The notes under the pieces are model-generated. The model saw nothing but the letters and a program-made list of their open reading frames with translations. It ran no database searches and was not told the DNA's origin. A stretch of 64,000 nucleotides of DNA from Papilionanthe hookeriana x Papilionanthe teres (lineage: Eukaryota > Streptophyta > Magnoliopsida > Asparagales > Orchidaceae): positions 113,933,943 through 113,997,942 of the forward strand of contig CM040429.1 in assembly GCA_022702705.1 (NCBI GenBank). The letters run 5' to 3'. Of this stretch, positions 10,501 to 22,000 are shown in pieces; the first letter of the stretch is position 1, and each line of letters opens with the position of its first letter. The position numbers and the translations under genes are program-made.

Positions 10501-11700
10501 TAAATAGTAATTTTTACTCAAACTGACCTAGATCTATTGATTCTTTAAAATAAGGCATGTTTTCTCCAATATAAGGTTTCAATCATTGACCATTTGCTTT
10601 AAGAAAAATTATCATTCTTATGATCTTTTATATCCACAGCTCTGTAAGGATAAACATTTTCCACAATATAAGGTCCCATCCATTTGGACTTTAATTTTCA
10701 AGGAAATAATTTCAATCGGATATTATATAATAAAACTTCTTGTCTAGGCTCAAAATTCTTTTTTAAAATCTTCTTATAGTGTACATTTTTCATCTTTTCT
10801 TTGTAAATTGTAGCATTCTCATAAGACTCATTTATAATTTCATCAAACACATTTAATTGTAACAACCTATTTTCTCCAGCATCCTTTAAGTTATAATTTA
10901 ATTCTTTTATTGCCTAATAAGCTTTATATACTAACTTAACAGGTAAATGACAGAGTTTTCCATGTATGAGCCGATATGGTGACATTTCTATAAGAGTTTT
11001 ATAAGCTGTCCTATAAGCCCATAATGCAGAATCAAGTCTGTTAACCCAATCAGTTCATCTAGGATTTACAGTTTTCTTTAAAATTATTTTGATTTCTTGA
11101 TTTAAGACTTCTGACATTCCACTAGTTTGAGGGTGATAAAGTGTAAAAAATTTACGCTTATTTTTATTTTTCGTAAGTAATTTTTGAATCTTAAAATTCT
11201 TAAAGTGACTTCCCTCATCGATAATAATAATTCTTGGTATTCCAAATCTAGTAAAAATCATTTTAACTAAAAATTTTGAAACACCTTTAGCATCACAATG
11301 TGGTAAAGCTATAGCTTCAATCCATTTAGAAATATAATTAACAGCTAATAATATCTAAATTTTTCCACAAGATGGTACAAATGGTCCCATAAAATCTGAA
11401 CCCGTACATCAAAAATTTCAACTTCTAAGGTGAAATTTAGAGGCATTTCATTTCTTCTAGAAATATTACCAACTCTCTAACATCGATCACAAGCTTTTAC
11501 TTATTTGTTAACATCTTTAAATAAAGTAGGAAAATAAAATCTTGATTGCAAAATTTTAAATGCAGTTTTATCAATAACAAAATGCCTCCAAATTCAGAGT
11601 TATGACATTTGTGAATAATTTCATGAGTTTTTTTAATAGGTACACATCTTTGAATAATAGAATCTTTACATTATTTGAATAAAAAATGGTTATTGCAAAA
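10501..11700 (-). pseudogene. Integrase of element C
   Basis: The clearest block (11261-11055) holds FTRFGIPRIIIIDEGSHF, in which the second catalytic aspartate is visible (IDEGSHF), followed by YHPQTSGMSEVLNQEIK, which carries the catalytic glutamate (SEVLNQE). Upstream, to about 11700, zinc-binding and early core regions can be followed in pieces. Downstream, to about 10500, the C-terminal domain continues with stops. Integrase inserts the cDNA; this copy is broken by frameshifts and by substitutions such as DEG for the usual DGG. Confidence 0.75.
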
Positions 11701-11899
11701 GTAAAAGTTTGAATCATGCATGAACTTCTTTATCTGATGGCTAGTTAATCCATAGGGTAAAATATTACTAGCTAAATAATTAACCATATCAACATACCAT
11801 GGAACTAGCCACTAATAAATAACATAAAGATGTTCATCAAGAAAATAATCATTTATGTTTTCTTCAAAATTATTTTTATTCTTATTTTTAATTCTAGAC

Positions 11900-13250
11900 A
11901 AATGGTCAACAACTAGATTATCAGTACCCTTTCTATCCACTATTTGAAAATCAAATTCTTTCAATAGAAGTACACATCCAATTAACAATGGTTTAGCATC
12001 CTTTTTTTGACATTAAATACTTAATAGCTAAATGATCAGTATGGACTATGCATTTTGCTTCAAGTAAATATGGTCTAAATTTATCAAAAGCATATAATAT
12101 TGCCAATAACTCTTTTTCAGTAGTAGTATAATTAATTTGAGTTACATTAAGGGTTCTACTGACATAATATATAACTTTAAAAATCTTATCATATTTTTGT
12201 CCTAAAACTACTCCAATAGCATAGTCACTAGCATCACACATTAATTCAAATAGTATTTCCCAATTAGGTAAATAATAACAGGTACAATAATTAATTTTTC
12301 TTTTAATGAATTGAAACCTTTAAAACAATTTTCATTAAAATCAAATTTAGTGTCTTTTTCAAAAGATGGCATAGAGGTTTAGCAATTTTACAAAAATCTT
12401 TAATATACCTCTTATAAAATCCAACATGTCTGGAAAAGCTTCTCACATCTGTAACTGTAGTAGGAGGTTGTAATCTAGCAATAATTTGAATTTTTGCTTG
12501 GTCAACTTCCATACCATTTTGAGAAAATTTTATCTCCCAAAACAATTCCATATATAACCATAAATTGACATTTTTTTCTTAGTTATGATCCAAATTTGTT
12601 ACCTCACAATGTTTTAACGCTTTAGCTAAATGATGTAAACAAGAATCAAATGAGTTTACATACACAGAAAAATCAACCATAAATATTTCAATTCCTTTCT
12701 CAATTAAATCACAGAAAATAGACATCATACACCTTTAGAACGTTGCAGGTGCATTACATAAACCAAAAGACATTCTTCTAATAGCAAAAGTTCCATAAGA
12801 ACTAATAAATGTAGTCTTTTCTTGATCTTCTAGAGTTATTGGAATTTGATGCAAACCAGAATATCTATCCAAAAAGCAAAAATATGAATGTTCAGCTAAT
12901 TTATCTAACATTTGACCCAAGAAAGGCAAAGGAAAATGATCCTTCCTTATAGCGGTAATCATTTTTCTATAATCGATAGAAATTCACCACCAAATGACTT
13001 GTCTTGTTTGAATTAATCCATTACTTTCATTAACAACTATAGTCACTCCACCTTCCTTTGAAACACAGTGAATCAGACTAAACCAAGAACTATCAGATAT
13101 AGGAAAAATAATTCTAGCATCCAACCATTTTGTGATTACATTCTTTACTACCTCTTCATTTTTGGATTTAATCTTCTTTGAGTTTTAGCACTTAGTTTAT
13201 AATCTTCTTGTATTAAAATTGGATGCATACAGATCAAAAGGCGTATTCCT
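11900..13250 (-). pseudogene. Reverse transcriptase-RNase H of element C
   Basis: The RT fingers/palm block (12962-12735) holds RKDHFPLPFLGQML, YFCFLDRYSGLHQIPI and RRMSFGLCNAPATF. The catalytic xxDD box near 12670 reads FMVD rather than FMDD, so the first active-site aspartate is replaced by valine. The connection follows at 12551-12303, and RNase H at 12241-11993 (MCDASDYAIGVVLGQ, YTTTEKELLAILYAF, HTDHLAIKYLM). Frameshifts separate the blocks. Polymerase function is lost. Confidence 0.8.
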
Positions 13251-13564
13251 TTTATATCCATTATTTTCTAACCAAATGCTTTTTTAAAATTTTTTTATAT
13301 TTCTAATAACTTATTTTTATGATCTTTAGTTAATTCGGAAGATCTTATTACAGATAAATTTGATGAATTCCATAAGAAAGCATACTTTCAATGTTTAGGT
13401 AATACTTTTAACTTAAGCTCAGGAGCATTTTCAATAGAACGTATTATAGATTCATTCCTTTCAGTTGTATTTAAAATTTCATAATTTTCATGAATATAAT
13501 TAAAATCTTCTGAATTTGTTTTAAATGATTTCTCTTCAGAATAACATTCAATTATATTATTTAT

Positions 13565-14221
13565 TTATTCATGATCTTTTAACTCTTCAACTTTTTCCTC
13601 AAAAATAACTTCACATTTTTCTTTATAATGCTTTCCTATTATGTAATCAAATATATTCATCCTATAATACTTTTCGTTAACATGATACTTCATTGATTTA
13701 ATTACTTTAAATGTTTTTTTCTGATCATTAACTCTCATTGTTAATTCCCCTTTTGGCACATCAATCATAGCTCGCTCAGTAGCAAGAAAAGGTTATCCTT
13801 AAATAATAGAAACCTCTTTATCTTCTTCCATATCAAGTACAATAAGGTCTACACGAAAGATAAATTTATGTACTTTATCAAGTACATCTACTATAACTCA
13901 TTTAGGATAAGTAATAGATCAATCAGCCAATTGCAGAGTTACAGTAGTAGGAGATATCTCTCCTAAATCTAACCTACGAATGATGGATAAAGGCATGAGA
14001 TTAATATTAGCTCCTAAAACACATAAGGCCTTACCATAAAGTTTTTCTTCAATAGCACATGGTATTGTAAAACTTCCAGGGTCTTTAAGCTTCTGACGAA
14101 GCTTCTTCTGGATTATTGCACTGTACTCTTCAATCAGTGCAACAGATTCATAAGCTCCGAATTTCTGGTTTTTATTTAAAAAATAATTCATGAATTTATC
14201 ATAACTATGCATTTGTTCCAA
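13565..14221 (-). pseudogene. Aspartic protease region of element C
   Basis: At 14221-13919 the frame holds KLKDPGSFTIPCAI, then LCVLGANINLMPLSI and TVTLQLAD. Athila proteases normally have DLGAS or DLGAN here, so the catalytic aspartate is replaced by valine. The downstream part (13768-13565) begins with IDVPKGELTMRVNDQ, another family block. The protease would cut the Gag-Pol polyprotein; this copy is inactive by inspection. Confidence 0.75.
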
Positions 14222-14230
14222 AGCATAAAA

Positions 14231-15743
14231 AAATGAGATATTGATTGTAAGATTTTTGAAAATTTGAAAAAATCTTGAAAATTGTTGATCAAGCTTTTGT
14301 TGTCAAAGTCTTTGAGGAAAAGTAGGTGTTATTCTTTCTACATCATTTCTAGTTAGAGAAACAGATTGTTCTTCCTTTTCCCAAATAGATTCTTTAGGTC
14401 ACTCAATTTCTTCCAACTATTTCTCCATTTCAACTTCATTTTGAGTTCGTTCTATTAATTCCTTTCAACTCCTTAGTTGAACAGCTTTAATGTGTTTATG
14501 TACATTATCTTCAAGATTTATTTCAAGATTACTCGAGAGTGTTCCTTGAGGTCTATTACAAATTGCATTAGCAATTTGTTCCATTTGATTCTCAATATTT
14601 CTTATCGCCGCATTTTGACTTTATAACTAATTACCCATTTGTAAAATTAATTCCTCTATAGACAACTTCTTTTCCTTAAATTGCTGATTAAGACCAGGAG
14701 GATAAGGAGGTTGATAGTTAGAATTTCCTTGATTATTCCAATTTCCAGTTGGGTTTATCTGATTATTTCTCCACTGAGGATTTCCATTATTCCAATTAAA
14801 GTTTGGGTAATTTTTTTAACTTTGGCTATTGTAATTAAATTATGGGTTATTAATTTTTCTAGTTATAGCTTTTCATTTTTCTAAAGATTGACAATCATTC
14901 ATATTTCCTAAATTTTCAATATTTATGTGAGGTATTTGGGACAGATTCATAGTATAGTTATCCAATTTCTTAGATATTGCATCTACTTGAGAAGCTAAAA
15001 TAGAAAAGCAATCATTATCATGAATATTTGCCACTCTTTCATCCTTTCAAAAGCCCATTAAAAATTATTAGTTGCTATTTCATCAATTAAAGCTTAAACT
15101 CATCAAATGATTTTGTTATTAAAGAACCTCCAGCAGCAGCATCAATTATAGATCTAAGAGATCCTTCTAATCCATTATATAATGTTTGAATGATTAACCA
15201 ATCTCGTAATGCATGGCGTGGATACTTCCTAAGGAGTTCTATAAATCATTCTTGTGCTTCATAAATTCTTTCTCCCTCATATTGTGTAAACAAAGTTATA
15301 TCATTTCAATGTTTAGAAGTTTTAGAAGGAGGAAAATATTTATCCAGGAATTTTTGTACCATTTCTACCCAAGTTTTAATAGATCCTGTGGCTAACAAAT
15401 TCAACCATATCATAGCTTTGTCCATTAAAGAAAAAAGAAAAATTCTAAGTTTAAGAGCCTCTTCTGAGACACAATCATATTTGAAAGTAGCACAAAGTTC
15501 TAAAAAACTTACAAGATGTAAATTTGGATCCTCAGTTTGTGATCCCCCAAATTTATTATTTTACACCATTTGTATTATAGCGTGTTTGAGTTCAAATTAA
15601 TTCATAACAACAACAAGAATTTGTATACTTAAATGAATTTCATCTGCTGTAGAGTTAGCATATTCCCTTAAAAGTTTTTGTAAATTTTGATGCTCATTAT
15701 CTTTAAATGTAATTTCAGGATTATTTCGAGGTATGTTCGCCAT
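14231..15743 (-). pseudogene. Gag of element C
   Basis: An ATG at 15743 opens a frame beginning MANIPRNNPEITF. The family block TEDPNLHLVSFLELCATF follows near 15535-15480, then AFxxW-like capsid text, and a glutamine/asparagine/proline-rich C-terminal stretch (NYPNFNWNNGNPQWRNNQ near 14815-14760, then PPYPPGLNQQFKEKKLS). This is the usual Athila Gag layout. At least one in-frame stop lies early in the frame (near 15600), with more downstream. Gag would form the particle shell that packages element RNA. Confidence 0.75.
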
Positions 15744-15919
15744 TTCTTGAATATTATGAAATTATTTTTCTTTTCTGATTTTTCTTATAGTTCATTTTAA
15801 TTCTTAATCGTAAGGCACTGTACCTTCAGATCCTGAACTACGCATAAAAATAAAAAGATTTATTGAAAATAATGTAGCACACAAACTAAAAATATATAAA
15901 TAATTATGATTATGAAATA

Positions 15920-15960
<41 letters not shown>

Positions 15961-16000
15961 TTGAAGATATTAAAGTTTTCTCTTAATTCAAAATTAGTTG
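15744..16000 (-). other. 5' leader of C with (TA)n microsatellite
   Basis: This untranslated leader lies between primer site and gag. It contains a TG/TA-rich simple repeat at about 15919-15954, mostly (TA)n. No gene is visible. Confidence 0.6.
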
Positions 16001-16018
16001 TCCTCGGCAACGACTCCA
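16001..16018 (-). other. Primer-binding site of C
   Basis: In element sense it reads TGGAGTCGTTGCCGAGGA, six bases from the LTR end. It differs slightly from the tRNA-Asp-type site usual for Athila elements (TGGCGCCGTTGCCGGGGA), so tRNA-Asp is the likely primer. Confidence 0.75.
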
Positions 16019-16024
16019 AAACCT

Positions 16025-17785
16025 TGACTGGACCCACAATTACGTAGATAATTATATTATAAAAGATCGGTAAAGTTGTCCCAAATATAAGTGGCTAGTG
16101 TACAAGATCGAAATGTTATAATTTATAGAAAATAATAAACACAATAGGGGTAATACGCAAGTATAAGTATCATTTCAAGTAATGTAGGATTTTATTTTTA
16201 AAACCTTAGATATCAATCCCATAGGAAAAGCAAGTGTGAATTAAAAGAATTTTTTAATTATACCGAGAATAAAATGAAGTGCTAATTCATGATTTTTCTT
16301 TATAACTAGACAAGAATAAAATTTAAACTTTCTAAAATTTTCTAAATTATGCAGGAAAAGGTTTAAGCAAACGAATAAAATACTTTAATTAAAGATACTT
16401 TATCCTTACAAATATTTATGTAATAAGTAGAGAAATTCAAATTGTTTAGAACTTAAAAATGTTGTATTGTGATAAATAGGAGCAAAAATATTCTTTACCC
16501 TTTGGTCCAGGCATAAAGAACATTGGCTAGTTTAAATGTTAGTGCATGATGTGTTATTAGTAGTGCTGAGTAGATTCTAGGCTCTCACTTATAGATTACC
16601 CACTGTGCCCTCTCTATAGGACCTATCAGTGACCCTTTCTCCTCACTTTAAATCAAATTGAAAGAATTTAGCCTGTCACTTTAAAAACATTCAATTCTAT
16701 GCCCATCAAATCTTATCTCCCTATCAATTTGCACTCCCCTTCAGATGATAACTTCTAATCATTCATAGTGAAATGTAATACTTACAAGTTAAGAAATCTT
16801 ATCCAACCGTTAGGTCTATAAGATTTCTCCAAGGTTTTAATAATACAAATGACCAAGTTGTAATATAAAAGATGTTTAGGTAAAATATCATCACAATTTT
16901 TAGGTAAGAAAAAGAAAAAGATCTTAAACAAAAATTTTAACCTCTTAACTTAATTTTCATTATATTTTTAAGGATAAAGAGAAAAATACTACTCAAGAAA
17001 CATTGGATTCACATAACAAAGCATATTCATAATCATTAAAACCAAAGCACACAACTTCAGAGTTAAGATACAAACTTATCTGGAATGTTCTAAAAAATAA
17101 TCCTTTGAAGCTTTTTGACTTTTCTGACTACTTCACACTCTTACAGAACTTTAAACTTTAGGTAATCACAAACACTCACTAAACATTTACAAACTTGAAC
17201 TTAAAGTGAAAGAAACTAAGTATTACTTGAGAATGACTCTAAAACAACTCTCCTCTACTGTAAAATTAACTCCTATTTATAGAGCTTCAAAAATGACCCG
17301 GGGTTGCTTCAGACATCTCTCAAAATTTTTTCTAAATTTGTTGAATCTTTAAGAATATAATTGTCGGGCCTAGGTGTTAGTTTTGGCGCCTATGCTCCAT
17401 TTCAAATGATCCATTTGAGCTTTTTTAGCTTCAAGAGACACATCTCTTCATTCATATGTGTCTAGATTCATTATATACTTTATTTGAAACATGCATTATC
17501 ATATGGGGACTTCTAGAACACTTTGGAACCACCAAAATTCAAAAATTAACTACTCCAACCATCTCTGGCATCTAGGCGCCAGTTCTGGCACCTAGTCGCT
17601 AGACTTAGTTTGTTAATTTTCTTTATTAAAGCCCCAAGTTTGCTCCTTCTTGCTTATTTTCATCCTTAAACTCGTCTTCTTATACCTGCAACCAAAAACA
17701 TAAAATCACCTTTCATTAAAGCATAATATCCTTAAAAATATAAGAATAATTTATCCATAAAAATGGTTAATTTTAAAGTAGATCA
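16025..17785 (-). mobile_element. 5' LTR of element C
   Basis: This 1761-bp repeat is bounded by TG and CA and matches the 3' LTR at 4783-6521. The primer-binding site abuts its element-sense end. It carries the same GC-rich motif clusters, at about 17366-17402 and 17562-17608. Divergence from the 3' LTR is visible in most lines, so C is not a recent arrival. Confidence 0.85.
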
Positions 17786-18641
17786 ATCATCACTGGCCAA
17801 TAGTATCCAAGTCTCTTAATCTCGATCAACATTTTACGGCCTTGACTGGTGTGCTCCTCGCAATCCGACATGTACTTCTTTGAAAATATTTTGCATTTCT
17901 TCTCTTATTAGACATGTCATTCACATCCGATTGAACGATCCTCTATACAGAACGTTGTTGATTAAGGCATACGACACTACACCTTTTTGAATATGATGCG
18001 CTACTAAACTGTCGTATGGTAGTTTTTCTGTTTGGAAATATTCTATCAATGGTTGGCGTTAATCTTTTGTATCATCTATCAATGTAGCTGTTAAGTCTTC
18101 TTTTTTGTGCCTATGTTGAGTGTCGTGGTCGATCTGAGATAGAACCTGACTTCCTTGTATTGTGATATCAATAGAATTTAGCTAAAGCATTTGCATAGGC
18201 ATTATCTGCTTGGAGAATCCTATAAAATGTCACACCGCAAATATGTTCTAACAGTTTCATCATGTATCGGTGATAATCTTAAAATCATGGTTTCATAATC
18301 TTGTATCATCCAGCCACTTGCTAAATGACGAGTTGTGAGTCCCCATAAATGGCAATGTTGGTTGCATCCATTAAGATTGCCAATTTTAATACTGTGATTA
18401 GGGCTTCGTATTCTGCATCATTTTTGGTACATGATTCTATCAGATGATAGGAGAACTTTAGCATTGCCTGATCCAATGTCTAGAAGATCAAAGAAACTCT
18501 TGCTTTGCTGGGTATCACTAATTTCGATGGTCTATCTTTTTTACCGACTACGCTCCATTGAATTACATTTCCCAACATCCAACACAAGGTTGCTCTACTT
18601 GAAGTATTTGTTCATCTGTTAGTTCATTATTGAGCGAGGAC
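17786..18641 (-). pseudogene. Element D continued: extra RNase H and integrase start
   Basis: This is the proximal part of the D sequence split by C. On the minus strand from 18641 it reads ELTDEQILQVEQP, WEM, FNGA (the start of the archaeal-type RNase H, aligning with B near 28770-28680). Then come the block corresponding to TNNEAEYEALI in B (here AEYEALI near 18430) and GDSQLV (near 18340). The integrase zinc-binding region follows towards 17786. Many stops and frameshifts. The additional RNase H is a hallmark of the Tat lineage. Element A enters at 18641/18642. Confidence 0.7.
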
Positions 18642-19067
18642 TGACGGTGCTCTGCTGCTAATGCAAATATTCAATAGGAAGGTTTAGTTCAATTTCATAG
18701 TAAGATTAATTTAATAATTAAGCATTAACTCGTATAAGCAGTATACATATCGTTCAAGTAATACAGGGTTCTAGTGGAGTCCTAGTTATTGATCCTATGA
18801 GGAAGGTTAGAAAAATTCAAACTATAGTATATAGATGAAATTCATTACTCAATTCACAATGCAAGTTTGAGAAACATTAAAGTTGCTAGTGTAACTATGA
18901 GTAAAAACTAAATTAACTAAAGTTACTTTCTAAATTTCTAGATAGAATTAACTAACACAGATGAAGTTTTGTATTAAAAGGTTCAAATATGGGAAAGCAT
19001 CTTTCCCCTTTACAATGATACTATGATGAGTGAATGATATAGATTGATAATAAACTTATATAGTGCC
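18642..19067 (-). mobile_element. 3' LTR of A, distal part
   Basis: These 426 bases match 53771-54198, the end of A's 5' LTR. It is separated from the rest of the same LTR (42767-44022) by the insertion of B. The last five bases (GTGCC, 19063-19067) are one copy of B's target duplication. Confidence 0.85.
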
Positions 19068-22000
19068 TGTCGGTATATTTTTAGGTTGTGTGGTATTTTG
19101 AAAAGGGGTCGCCAAACCGAAATTGTCGGTGAATTTTTAAATTTTAAATTTAGTTTAAATATACATGTAATTTAGAAAATAGCATTTGATTTTAAAAATA
19201 ATTTTAAGTTTGAAAATTTTAAGATACGAAATCAAACCGATCTAACATCCTAAATAGTTTATATAAACGAGCACCACACCACAAACCGTGTATCTATCTC
19301 AAAGAATAGACACACTGCTCGATGATGGGGCTCGATTAAATAAATTAGAAGATTTGTGACATCTGTTTGGTCTGCGAACCAATTTTATATGCCGGCAAGT
19401 TCCCTTGCCTAATATAAAGGAATCAAGCAGGGTTTATATTACCTGGGTTCTTAAAGTTCCCTATAAGGGCAACCCTCTATAGTTAATTACATCTTAAATG
19501 TCCGAAGACATTTAAGAAAACTCTCGATAATGATCAGTGGTTTTGCTCTCAAGAATTTCAAAGTTTATGGTTTTCAAAGGATTGAATTTTGGAATTTCAA
19601 AATGGATTAGCTCAAATTCGGAACAATTAATTTCAGGAGTCCAAAGGAAGAGAAGTAGGACAAGTTGAGGATCCAAGAATAATCTTGGCAACTTCCCAAA
19701 CTATCCTATTGTTTGGCTTCAATTCGAGAGTATTATTTAATGTTTCAATCCTGCCAAATTTAATTAATTAGGACTTATATTTGTATGACATGATCATACA
19801 AATTGCCTTGAAGATGTGAGCGTTTATGTCGTACCAAACGATTACCTCGGAGTCCTAAGACTGGTTAGGGCTTAATTTGCATTATATGATTATGTAAATG
19901 CCTAACGAAAAGTTGATGATTTACGCTGCACTAGGCAAACTACCTCGATATCCTATGGCTTGTTTATTTAAAACTAAGAATGGTTTAGCTGATGTAGATT
20001 CATGTTTTGCTGATGACGATGGCCGTGCTGCCCACTATGCTCCGAGCTCCTTGTTGTTGCAGAGGTTTGGTTTTAGAAGGTGGTAATCAAGAGATGAGAG
20101 AAGTGTTTTGGTTTAGAAAAAGTTTTAAAGTCAAAATATTTTTAATGTTTTATTAGGGGAATCTTAAAGTTGATTATAACAACACCGGTGAAGATCCCAC
20201 GGTTCCATCATTCCGGCATCGTTATTTTTATCGGATTCACTTAGTCCAGATGAATTTGCTAAACTCAACTGAATGAGTTTTACACTTTCATTTAGACTGT
20301 GGGAAATCCCGTTAGCAACACGTAGCTTACATCATCCAAGGTATTCTCGATCATCCAACAAGAAATTTTAATTTAATTGCAATTGTAGTTTTGTTGTTCT
20401 GTTTGTGATTAAATTTTATGTTTTTTTATTTTGAAATGTTGTGGCGGTGAATTTTATCTTTTGTTGATTTTAATTTAGTTTTGGTTTCCGTTTTGTGGCT
20501 ACCCTAAAGTTTTAGTTTTCATGCAGGGTGATAATCTTGTTTAACATGCAAGAAAAGTAAAGCGCGGTACAGGTAAATAAATTGCAATAAAGTAAATTGC
20601 AATAAAATAAAAGCATACCTGGAGGGTCTTCTCGTCATTCCAAGCTGCACTTAAAACACGTGTTAAGGCATTTAAATATCTGCAACACGTACTTAGGTAA
20701 AGCTAATGGAAGGTTTTAATTGTCTACCAAAATCCTAGTTCTATAGCTAGTCAATTCCTATGACGTCTAGGTTCTTGTGTTTTGTGGATGATTTTCTTCA
20801 CCAAAGAACAATTACGTTTAATTATTCTTTTAAGACACACCATCATATTGAGAAAGTACTTAAGACGAGTCTTAAACATCTTTTCAATACTTCTAGGATT
20901 GTTTTGAGTCTAAATGAATTTTATTACACAGGTGAATTAATCGTTCAAGGGTTTAGTTAAGTTTTGTCTCTTACTCAGTAAACTAGGACGTTTGATTATC
21001 CTATGAGTGAAGTGACATTTCACTTAGTGCTTTATTTAGGTGTTATAATAATAAAAGTCTTTAGGGGGCAAATTGATTTGTTAAGGAATCTAACCATCCT
21101 TTAATTAAAATTTAATTAATAACTTAAGATAATTTTAGTTTACTCCTAAGCATCTTAAGTTACTTAGATTGAAAGGGATACTTGAGTTGTTTAGTTTAAG
21201 TGTTGATGATTTAGATTTAAGTTTGAATTAATCATATTAAATTAGATTTATTTTAATGACTAATTTAAGTTGATCTTAAATTGATTTCATTCTCACATTT
21301 TTTTTTGATTTAATGTTTTGAATTTGCTTATTAAATGATTCTAGATTAGTTTCAAATACTTTAAGCTTCCTTTGATTTGATTATTAAATGATTTAACATT
21401 TTAAATTTTAATTAATTACTAGATTGTTAAAGTTTTAAATTCTAATTAACCATTTAAATTATTTGATATTTTAGATTTATGAATTATTTATTATTTAATA
21501 AATAATTTAAATTATAATTTCTAAGAGTTGAATGTCATTGTATTAGTTAAATTAGGGATTTGAATCAGCGAATTAGTATCTCCTTAAATTATATCCCTAA
21601 TAAAAAAATATCCAAAAAATTTAATTTATCTTACAAAATTTAAATAATTTAATTAATTAAGGTTCAATCTTAATATTCTTAAAGTGATTGATGGGTTTCT
21701 ACCCTTTTATCTTTCAGGTTTCAATCATCTAATGGAATATTAAATCAACTATTTTACCCTACCCTTTCATTAGGCCTAAAATATTTATTAAAGTTAAAAT
21801 CCTTAATTAATTCCATGCCTTCTTAAGCCTATTCACTTCATAACTCACTAAATTGAGCTTAAGTGAGTTTGAAATTTTTGTGTCACTTCACTCACATGTC
21901 AATTAAGACATTAAAGGAGAAAATGTGATTTTCCTATTTTTAATTTAATTTATATGATTATTTTTAATAGGAATAGGGGTTTTTCAATGAAAATTCAACA

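Larger units (their letters stand above)
4783..17785 (-). mobile_element. Athila-like LTR retrotransposon C, complete but decayed
   Basis: This is a full-length element of about 13.0 kb on the minus strand: 5' LTR 16025-17785, primer site, gag, protease, RT, RNase H, integrase, two 3' ORFs, polypurine tract, 3' LTR 4783-6521. It lies inside the integrase of D. The flanks are ATCAC on the left (4778-4782) and ATCAT on the right (17786-17790), a probable 5-bp target duplication with one change. The D sequence rejoins sensibly when C is removed, by comparison with B near 27880-27910. The right end of the duplication is ambiguous because the flank repeats ATC. Confidence 0.85.
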
